Below the pieces are notes generated by a model. It ran no database searches and was not told the origin of the DNA. It saw only the letters and a program-made list of their open reading frames with translations. A DNA stretch of 9,751 nucleotides from Deltaproteobacteria bacterium UBA6601 (GTDB lineage: Bacteria > Myxococcota_A > UBA796 > UBA9615), in the NCBI GenBank assembly GCA_002433485.1, contig DJIF01000016.1, positions 1-9,751 on the forward strand, read 5' to 3'. Both the position numbers and the translations under genes were made by a program. Of this stretch, positions 1-5,809 are shown piece after piece (position 1 is the stretch's first letter; every line of letters starts with the position of its first letter).

Positions 1-1
1 C

Positions 2-922
2 GGTGACAGCTTCCACGCCTGTGAAGACTGCAACGATTCTCTGGATAGCGTCTACCCGGGGGCAGCGGTCGTCTGTGGAGATGCCCTGGATCAAGACTGT
101 GACGGCGTTATCGAGGTCCTGGACGGTGATGGGGATGGCTATGTGGACAGCAGCTGCCCCGGCGGTGATGACTGCGACGACGCGAACTCAAGCGTCAATC
201 CGGGCGTTGACGGTGATGCCGACGGTTCGCATGCCTGCGAAGACTGCAATGACGGCTCAAGTCTACAGTTCCCCGGCAACTCAGAAGGCTGGGCCACACC
301 GGGAAGCTGCGCGGACTTCCTCGACAATGACTGCGATGGCTACGTGGACCAGGTCGGCGTAGATGTGGATCAGGATGGGGCCAACGCCTGCGATGACTGC
401 AACGATGCGGATCCTGGCATCGCACCCTCGCGGCCAGAACTCTGCGATGACGGTGTGGATCAGGATTGCGATGGGGCCGACCTGGACGCCGATCTCGACG
501 GTGATGGGGTAGCTTCCCAAGTCTGCGGTGGGACCGACTGTGACGACGCTAATCCCGAACTCTTCCCTGGTAATCCTGAGCTTTGCGATGGCATCGATCA
601 GGACTGCAACTCAATCCCCGACGACGCCCCTGATGCTGATGAGGACGGTCTGGGGCCCTGCGATGGGGACTGCGATGATAGCGACCCGCAGATCTTCACG
701 GGTGCCACAGAGCTCTGCGATGAGCTCGACAATAACTGCGATGGTGTCATCGATGAGGGTTTTGTGCGCGACTCGGATCAAGACGGCTTTGAAGATGCTG
801 CCTGTGGTGGGCCGGACTGCGACGACACCAACCCGGGGGTCTCTCCTGCTGCAGCGGAAGATTGTGCCGATGGACTGGACAACAACTGCGATGGAGCGCT
901 GGACGGGGTTGACCCGCTTTGT
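2..922 (+). repeat. Degenerate Asp/Cys protein repeats encoded in tandem
   Basis: This stretch encodes successive units of roughly 40 residues, each pairing a DCxD...PG segment with a D(Q/N)xCDG segment. DNA identity between units is low, apart from short recurring words such as tgcgatg and gactgcgat. The repeat is therefore a protein-level one diverged at the DNA level, not a recent tandem duplication. The last unit ends just before the C-terminal sorting tail. Confidence 0.8.
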
Positions 923-1048
923 GCTCGGGGATGTTCGTGCAGCGCAGTCAGGCCCAATGCTGTGCAGCCAGTAGGCTCTGCTCTGCTGCTCCAGCTGCTT
1001 GTGCTGGGCTTGCTTTGGAGGCGTCGGCTTCCTGGGAACAGGCCGTGA
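2..1048 (+). CDS. MopE-like Asp/Cys repeat surface protein with MYXO-CTERM-like tail (5' truncated)
   Basis: The reading frame is open from the first bases of the window, so the start lies upstream; 348 residues are visible. They consist of degenerate repeats in which a DCDD or DCND core and a PG turn alternate with DQDCDG, DNDCDG or DNNCDG. I count about seven DC(D/N)D cores and six D(Q/N)xC(D/N) cores. This is the pattern of the putative metal-binding (MopE-type, PF11617) repeats, rich in Asp and paired Cys and likely to bind calcium or another cation outside the cell. The C-terminus has GCSCS (residues 310-314), a hydrophobic stretch (about 325-339) and RRR (340-342), resembling the MYXO-CTERM sorting signal in which a Cys precedes a membrane helix and a basic cluster. 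The inferred fate is export and anchoring at the cell surface. The ligand and role are unknown. The stop codon overlaps the start of the phosphatase gene. Confidence 0.88.
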   Translation, partial: GDSFHACEDCNDSLDSVYPGAAVVCGDALDQDCDGVIEVLDGDGDGYVDSSCPGGDDCDDANSSVNPGVDGDADGSHACEDCNDGSSLQFPGNSEGWATPGSCADFLDNDCDGYVDQVGVDVDQDGANACDDCNDADPGIAPSRPELCDDGVDQDCDGADLDADLDGDGVASQVCGGTDCDDANPELFPGNPELCDGIDQDCNSIPDDAPDADEDGLGPCDGDCDDSDPQIFTGATELCDELDNNCDGVIDEGFVRDSDQDGFEDAACGGPDCDDTNPGVSPAAAEDCADGLDNNCDGALDGVDPLCARGCSCSAVRPNAVQPVGSALLLQLLVLGLLWRRRLPGNRP

Positions 1049-1521
1049 AGAGCATGCTCTTTGTCTGCTTGGGCAACATCTGTCGCTCGCCCCTTGCCCA
1101 CGGCCTGATGCGGGACGAGCTCCGTCAGCGGGGCCTTGAAGCAGAGTTTGCGGTCGACTCGTGCGGGACCTCGGCGTATCACAACGGCCATGGAGCCGAT
1201 TCCAATAATGTCGCGGTCGCTGCCGCCCATGGTGTCGATCTGCGAGACATGCGCTCGCGCCGGTTGCAGGACTCGGATTATTTTGACTTTGACCTGATGG
1301 TGGCGATGGACCGCAGTAACGAAGCGGACATCATTGCCCGTCGCCCGCAGGGCAGCACAGCGCAGCTGGTGCGCTTTATGAGCTTTGTCCCCGGCGCTCA
1401 GGGTGCCGATGTCCCCGACCCTTATTATGGTGGGCTGGATGGCTTTGAGCAGGTCTTTCAGCTGGTCCGTAGTGGCATTGTGCCGCTTCTCGAATATGCA
1501 CTTGCGGCGGATCTCTCCTGA
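1045..1521 (+). CDS. Low-molecular-weight protein tyrosine phosphatase
   Basis: The predicted 158-residue cytoplasmic phosphatase hydrolyses phosphotyrosine through a Cys-phosphate intermediate. The N-terminal P-loop CLGNICRS (C8 to R14) is the CX5R signature, and DPYYGG with D125 supplies the expected general acid. Length matches the family. The Ile-Cys-Arg form of the P-loop favours a tyrosine phosphatase over the related arsenate reductases. I chose GTG 1045 because it overlaps the upstream TGA (GTGA), which suggests translational coupling, and because it gives the usual short N-terminus. ATG 1054, three codons in, is an equally possible start, and neither has a strong Shine-Dalgarno sequence. 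The same frame is open further upstream, but that part runs through the C-terminal repeat gene and is not phosphatase. In other bacteria such enzymes often act on tyrosine kinases of polysaccharide export; no such kinase is in the window, so the substrate is unknown. Confidence 0.93.
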   Translation: MKSMLFVCLGNICRSPLAHGLMRDELRQRGLEAEFAVDSCGTSAYHNGHGADSNNVAVAAAHGVDLRDMRSRRLQDSDYFDFDLMVAMDRSNEADIIARRPQGSTAQLVRFMSFVPGAQGADVPDPYYGGLDGFEQVFQLVRSGIVPLLEYALAADLS

Positions 1522-1532
1522 GAGCCCTTTGG

Positions 1533-3017
1533 TCAGCGGAAGAAGCGACTGCTTCTGGGCCCCATAAACAGGGCCCTGGCCAGTAGCTGGACGGTCTCAT
1601 CGAGGGGCAGGTTCAGCTTTTCCTGTTCGGCTGGCCAGCTTGGCTGCAGTTCCAGCCGCTGGAGGGTTTCTCCGCGTTGTAGAACAGCGAGTTGATAAGC
1701 AGCCCCTTTGCGCCAGCTGGCAAAGGAGCGCTCTCCCTCAGGTAGCCAGCGGGCCAGTCGCGCAAGTAGAGACAACCAGCGGTCTTCGGCTGAGCTGATG
1801 TGGTCGGCGTGAAACCAGAGCCGGCCGCCGTCCGGATCAACGCGAACCGGTCCGTCCAGCCCTGCTTCGGAGATCACCGCCTCTAGACTGGCCCGATCCA
1901 CACCGGGCACATGGAGTGGAATCTGTTCGGCAGGAAGTGGGGTCGGGGACAGGCGCATGTCGTCGCCAACCTGCTCGCCATCCGAGTCAAACAGGGCCCA
2001 GGTCCCTTCAACCTCGGCCTCGGTCAGGCCGCCGAGCATCCATACCCGACGTGGGCCCAGGTGTTTGATGGGATCGATGGTCAAGACCACCGCTGCCTCA
2101 GGGCCCAGCATCGGTAACAGGTCGCCCAAAAGTTGATAGATGACCGCCGCGTGACAGCGCTGGGAGGGCAGCTGCACCCGACCGCCATCGGTGGTGCGCT
2201 GCGCGAGCAGCAGGTGCCCCTGGCCAGGGAGACGGTCCTCATCGTTGATCGCAGCTTCAAGATCGAGCAGCTTGATGTCGGGTCCGGCACCAAGAACCGC
2301 GTCCATGATTGCAGCGTCCCCCAGGATCATCCCTGACAGAGCCGAGTCCGCAAGGTGTTCATCGAGGCGGGTGAGGTTGCTGAGAACACTGCAGTCGCAC
2401 TGGACTCCCTGGTGCATTAACCACGCGACGATGGGACCCCAGGGTGCGCCACGGGCCTCAGCCCATTGGTAGGTCCAGGTCCAGGTGTGATCGCAGGCGC
2501 CCTCATGGAGTTGGGTCGCCAGACTGCGATAGAGGTCCAGGCGCAGCAGGGTTTCGAGTTCAACGACGCTGGCGGCGGGCTCGTCCTCACTGCCTGGAAC
2601 CAGGCCAAGGCGCAGCAGATGGTGGATGGGCTCTGGACGGCTCGGGTCGCTGCGGAATGCGGTGGAGTAGGCGGCAAGCGCTTGATCGCCTCGGCCGCTT
2701 TGCTCCAGGGCCCAGCCAAGGTTGTTGTGCACTTCAGCGCCGCCAGCCCCCAGGGCAACCGCCTGGCGCCCATGGGCGATGGCCCGCTCCCAGTCCTGCT
2801 CTTGAATGGCGATCAGGGCCAGGCCGCCGTGCAGGCGAGGATCCCGGGGAGCGATGGTGAGCCCCTGGGCGAAGGCCTCCTCGGCACCCTTCCAGTCGGA
2901 GTCGGACAGAGCCCTACCTGCCGCTTCGATATAGGGCTCAGCCAAGCTGGGGTCGGGGTTTTGGTGAAGCTCCTGCCCCGCAGCTTCCGCGCCCTGTTCT
3001 GTTGGATCTTCAGCCAT
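1533..3017 (-). CDS. TPR protein with DUF2695-like Cys/His segment
   Basis: The 494-residue protein has no signal peptide or membrane segment and is probably cytoplasmic. An acidic, Gln/Pro-rich start (1-26) leads into about three TPR units (roughly 27-58, 61-94 and 95-128), indicated by the spacing of Gly, Ala and Pro and by words such as NNLGWALEQSG. Residues 175-215 contain CDHT, a W/L-rich helix and CDCSVLSNL. This spacing closely resembles the small DUF2695 family, whose Cys/His residues may bind metal. The remaining 280 residues match nothing I recognise. The start is ATG 3017, preceded on the - strand by GGGAG with a 6-base spacer. The gene follows the degenerate GGDEF gene by 39 bases, so the two are probably one transcript. 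It converges on the phosphatase gene with 11 bases between stops. The TPR part suggests a scaffold for protein contacts; the biochemical role is unknown. Confidence 0.85.
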   Translation of the reverse strand: MAEDPTEQGAEAAGQELHQNPDPSLAEPYIEAAGRALSDSDWKGAEEAFAQGLTIAPRDPRLHGGLALIAIQEQDWERAIAHGRQAVALGAGGAEVHNNLGWALEQSGRGDQALAAYSTAFRSDPSRPEPIHHLLRLGLVPGSEDEPAASVVELETLLRLDLYRSLATQLHEGACDHTWTWTYQWAEARGAPWGPIVAWLMHQGVQCDCSVLSNLTRLDEHLADSALSGMILGDAAIMDAVLGAGPDIKLLDLEAAINDEDRLPGQGHLLLAQRTTDGGRVQLPSQRCHAAVIYQLLGDLLPMLGPEAAVVLTIDPIKHLGPRRVWMLGGLTEAEVEGTWALFDSDGEQVGDDMRLSPTPLPAEQIPLHVPGVDRASLEAVISEAGLDGPVRVDPDGGRLWFHADHISSAEDRWLSLLARLARWLPEGERSFASWRKGAAYQLAVLQRGETLQRLELQPSWPAEQEKLNLPLDETVQLLARALFMGPRSSRFFR

Positions 3018-3056
3018 CTTGAGCTCCCGAGTTCATGGAGCTCCTTGCCGTCCGGG

Positions 3057-3659
3057 TCAGTCCTCTGAGGTCCCGCGTACAGCTCGCTCCACCAGTCGGC
3101 CCGCCGGTTCCCCCTCCCAGCTTGCTGATGAGGTGCGGAGTCGAACGTCGACCTGTCCAGAGTACACCTCAAGAGGCTCGGACTCGACCGCTTCCGCGCA
3201 TCGCTGGGTGAACTCAGGCAGTTCTTCGGGGCGTCGTCCCCGCAGCAGGAGCCCAAAGGTGTCGGTGCGGACCCTGCCGATGTCGTCGTCTGGACCAAGC
3301 AGCTGTTCGAGGCGGTCTGCGACCCAGCGACAAACATCGGCTCGTCCGCCTTCCCCGACGAAGTCACGCAGGCGTTCCCAGTCTACGATGCGGGCTGCGA
3401 CGACTGCGATCTCTCCAGGCTCCGGCCGGTAGCCATCTTCATCGCAGCGGCGCCGGAGCTCATCCAGAGTGTTTTTTAACAGGCTCTCGAAGTGACTTGA
3501 GTCGAATACGCCGCTGGTGCTGTCGACTGCCTCCAGCCCTTCTTGGTCGGATTCGTATCCGCCCCAGGAATCTCTGACCAGGTCGTCGAACAGTCGGACC
3601 AGACCATCCCAGCCCTCATTGTCTTCCCAGTCTGCAGCCTTTGTATATCGATCGGTCAT
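3057..3659 (-). CDS. Degenerate GGDEF-domain protein
   Basis: This 200-residue soluble protein has an acidic N-terminus (1-45) followed by a fold pattern like a diguanylate cyclase domain. TSGVFDSSHFESLL (48-61) stands where TGLxNRRxF is normally found. A helix-loop segment with D93 and the stretch up to about 120 matches the substrate-side half. IGRVRTDTFGLLL (127-139) aligns with the gRxGGDEFallL strand-turn-strand. The signature GGDEF is thus RTDTF (131-135), lacking the glycines and the acidic residue needed for GTP and metal, so cyclase activity is unlikely. Known degenerate GGDEF domains serve as c-di-GMP or GTP sensors or as protein-contact modules. No EAL domain, receiver domain or membrane segment is attached. 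Start ATG 3659 has only a weak upstream purine run. It lies just upstream of the TPR/DUF2695-like gene in the same orientation. The family call rests on pattern similarity and is moderately sure; that the frame is a gene is more secure. Confidence 0.75.
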   Translation of the reverse strand: MTDRYTKAADWEDNEGWDGLVRLFDDLVRDSWGGYESDQEGLEAVDSTSGVFDSSHFESLLKNTLDELRRRCDEDGYRPEPGEIAVVAARIVDWERLRDFVGEGGRADVCRWVADRLEQLLGPDDDIGRVRTDTFGLLLRGRRPEELPEFTQRCAEAVESEPLEVYSGQVDVRLRTSSASWEGEPAGRLVERAVRGTSED

Positions 3660-3837
3660 CTCGGTTCGGTCCAGCTCAAGACCCTCTTTAGGGCGGGTCC
3701 TGCGAGCTTTTCCTACATCGGCGCCTGAGGGCCCAAGCTTTAGGGCTTTTCACAGCTTGTTGTTGGGACCTTAACCGCGGCCTGGCCAGGTTCAGTCCTG
3801 CCGCTTGGCATGCTTATGAGTTGTAGTTGCCGATTGG
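3660..3837. other. Intergenic gap with short inverted repeats
   Basis: There is no convincing gene in these 178 bases between two - strand genes. CAAGCT (3734-3739) and AGCTTG (3754-3759) form a 6-bp inverted repeat with a 14-base loop, and CCTGGCCAGG (3781-3790) is a perfect 10-bp palindrome. Neither is followed by a T-run on the - strand, so an intrinsic terminator for the lipoprotein gene is not supported. The gap probably contains the promoter of the GGDEF-TPR pair, but I see no good -35/-10 match. Confidence 0.4.
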
Positions 3838-5619
3838 TCAGGAGCCCGGAGATCGGGGTACCCACACTGGCGTGTGGTTGCTACCACCCACATCCTGGCC
3901 GGGCAGCCAAAGCGGTGCAAAGCTGGGGTCTTCTCCCTGTACAGCGAGGTTGAGATCGACCGCCGAGATCCATACCTGGGCGTTGCCGTTGGTCTGGTGT
4001 CCATAGGGGCGCTTGCTGGAGAAGGCGAGCCATGAATAGTCACCCTGGCTCGGCCCCCAACGGGGCCAGCTATTGGACGCATTTGGCAAGCTGGCCGACT
4101 CCAGCAGGATGGGGTCACCTCCCCAGGCGGGGACCAACATGAGCTCGGCGCCAAAGTTGTCGTAGCTCAGGTTGTTGGAGCTGTTGCCGGCGTGTCGATT
4201 GAAGGCAATCCAGGAAGAATCTGGACTGTAGCTGGGATAGTAGTAGTTCCAATCGCTGTCGGCGGGAACTACCACGCTATCGGCCCCGAAGCTACCATCG
4301 GGCAACACCTCAAGCTGGTGAATAGCGCAGTTCCAGACCTGCCAATCCTGGCTGCTGTTACCGCACGAGGAGTAGACCAGCGCGTCTCCCGCTGGGGACC
4401 AGTCCGGGTGGGTTGCGTAGCCGGTGGTGGGTAGGGTTCCAATGGGAGTGTTGCTCACCACATCATCCAGATAGAGCACGCCATGAAAGCTGCGGACCAG
4501 TCGGGTGCCCTCAGGGTTGAGGGCCATAAAGTTACCCTCCCGTTGTTGAGCAGGAATTACTGGACTGTCGGGGTCGTTGACATTGACTACCACGGCCCAG
4601 CCGTTGCCCCCGCCAAAGTTGGTCGCCATGAGGTCGGGATTACCGAGGTTGGCGGAGTGACAACCCACGCACCAATTGGTGGTTGAGGCGTCCAGCCAGG
4701 GCTGCGCTGAGGTGCCTCCGATTCCCACCACCCAAAGCCCTGAGGTGGAAGGGTTCCAGTAATAAACGGAACTCTGGGTGCCGAACTGGTTGAGGCCAAG
4801 CTCTACGGCTGCCGTAGCCTCACAGGGTGGTTCTGTGAAAGCTCCCGTTGCGTTGTCCCAGTGGCCGACGATCAGCCGTACCTTTAGGGTGTCGCTGGCG
4901 CCCGGTCCGGTTAGGGCATACCACTGCACTGCGTCTGGCAGCCAACTGTTGCCGGTGCTGACCACGGTTATCTCTGCGTATTGGTTGGACACAATCATCA
5001 CTGTGACGTTGCCGTTGCCGGCTAGCGTCCACATGAATTCAGGAGCGGCCAGATCTCGTGCCAGAACGCTGCCGTCCAGTGGATAGGCGAGCCAGGGTGC
5101 ACAGTTGTTATCCTGAATTGGGCTTGAGCCGTGCAGGGGAGCGTCGAGTAACGGGTCGGAGGTGGTGTTGTCGGTGCCTACCGCGAGGATTTCAATCGCA
5201 CACTGCGCACTCAAGCCACTGGCTTCATGGTCAGCCTGAAGCTGTACCAGACCTCCGTGATTGATGGGCGTTGTATAGAGCCCTCCGCCGGTGATTCCCC
5301 CGCCAAAGTTGTCGATGACCGACCAGCTGACATTCTCGACTTCGCCGCTGCTGCCATCGGCCCAGGTTCCCGAGGCATAGAGCTGGACCGACTCACTCTG
5401 GCCGAGAGTAATGGTGATGTTGCTCGCCTCAGCGATACAGATCAGGTCAATGAGCGGAGCTTGAGTGATCGAGTCGTCGTCATCCCCAGTGGCGGCCGAG
5501 TCGTCATCGTCGCTTCGGCGTCGGTTCTGGTCATCACCGAACTGGTCGTAGCAGGCGGCAAGCCCCCAGCACGTGAGGAACAGACAAAGACTCAGGCAGA
5601 TGTTTTTTGAACTCGGCAT
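3838..5619 (-). CDS. Lipoprotein with CXXCH motif and PD40/WD40-like beta-propeller
   Basis: The 593-residue exported protein starts with a Lys-containing n-region, a hydrophobic core and the lipobox GLAAC, giving a lipidated C23. An acidic linker follows (RRRSDDDDSAATGDDDDS, 33-50). Residues about 72-145 look like a bacterial Ig-like (Big) domain, and about 173-280 form a second beta-rich region. WCVGCH (316-321) contains a single CXXCH, the c-type haem attachment motif. Repeats such as HPDWSPAGDALVYSS (404-418), YPSYSPDSSWIAFNR (461-475) and WPRWGPSQGDYSWLAFSS (518-535) are TolB/PD40-type propeller blades, with a further blade near 362-377. Start ATG 5619 has GGAG on the - strand with an 8-base spacer. 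It diverges from the ATPase gene across the dyad-containing region. The role is unknown; an outer-membrane-linked binding or electron-transfer protein is possible. The CXXCH could instead be a structural cysteine pair, since no second haem ligand can be assigned. Confidence 0.9.
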   Translation of the reverse strand: MPSSKNICLSLCLFLTCWGLAACYDQFGDDQNRRRSDDDDSAATGDDDDSITQAPLIDLICIAEASNITITLGQSESVQLYASGTWADGSSGEVENVSWSVIDNFGGGITGGGLYTTPINHGGLVQLQADHEASGLSAQCAIEILAVGTDNTTSDPLLDAPLHGSSPIQDNNCAPWLAYPLDGSVLARDLAAPEFMWTLAGNGNVTVMIVSNQYAEITVVSTGNSWLPDAVQWYALTGPGASDTLKVRLIVGHWDNATGAFTEPPCEATAAVELGLNQFGTQSSVYYWNPSTSGLWVVGIGGTSAQPWLDASTTNWCVGCHSANLGNPDLMATNFGGGNGWAVVVNVNDPDSPVIPAQQREGNFMALNPEGTRLVRSFHGVLYLDDVVSNTPIGTLPTTGYATHPDWSPAGDALVYSSCGNSSQDWQVWNCAIHQLEVLPDGSFGADSVVVPADSDWNYYYPSYSPDSSWIAFNRHAGNSSNNLSYDNFGAELMLVPAWGGDPILLESASLPNASNSWPRWGPSQGDYSWLAFSSKRPYGHQTNGNAQVWISAVDLNLAVQGEDPSFAPLWLPGQDVGGSNHTPVWVPRSPGS

Positions 5620-5663
5620 TTTGAGTTCTCCGTGGTTGGCCCGAGACGGGTCTCCATTTACCG

Positions 5664-5691
5664 ATCGTCACCTACAAATTCAGCAGGTCAA
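5664..5691 (-). promoter_or_regulatory. Candidate promoter of the propeller lipoprotein gene
   Basis: On the - strand TTGACC (5686-5691) matches the -35 consensus at five of six positions. Sixteen bases later GACGAT (5664-5669) is a poor -10 match, sharing only A2, A5 and T6 with TATAAT. The distance to the ATG at 5619 would leave a leader of about 40 bases. The -35 lies inside the nested inverted repeat. This is a weak prediction. Confidence 0.3.
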
Positions 5692-5717
5692 AGGGAATTC
5701 CCGTCGCGAAGCTGAAT
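5678..5717. promoter_or_regulatory. Nested 40-base dyad, possible operator
   Basis: Two inverted repeats share one centre between 5697 and 5698. The inner one is the perfect 10-bp palindrome GGGAATTCCC (5693-5702). The outer one pairs ATTCAGC (5678-5684) with GCTGAAT (5711-5717). The bases between the arms mostly do not pair. A second, competing inverted repeat is CCGTCG (5701-5706) with CGACGG (5723-5728). The location between divergent genes and over a candidate -35 fits a dimeric regulator site, which is inference. Confidence 0.45.
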
Positions 5718-5809
5718 CGTCCCGACGGTGCCGCTACTCAACTCGGCGCAGCGAAAGGCTGTCGAACAATAACCTGTAGCTGCCGCAAACGGGTTATGCT
5801 TGGCCGGTT

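Noticed and set aside
2..922. CRISPR-like or DNA tandem repeat in the Asp/Cys region
   Set aside because: The periodicity is in the protein; the DNA units differ too much and have no constant repeat-spacer pattern.
919..1044. Upstream extension of the phosphatase frame by 42 residues
   Set aside because: The extension is Cys/Ala-rich, overlaps the repeat gene tail and precedes the normal start of the family; the P-loop is normally within the first 15 residues.
1513..1556. Hairpins between the convergent stops (CTCTC/GAGAG and AGAAGC/GCTTCT)
   Set aside because: The stems are only 5-6 bp and neither is followed by a T-run on either strand, so an intrinsic terminator is not supported.
2813..3367. 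184-codon - strand frame bridging the GGDEF-like and TPR genes
   Set aside because: It overlaps both genes in another frame, its product has no family features, and the good GGGAG ribosome site supports the TPR start at 3017 instead.
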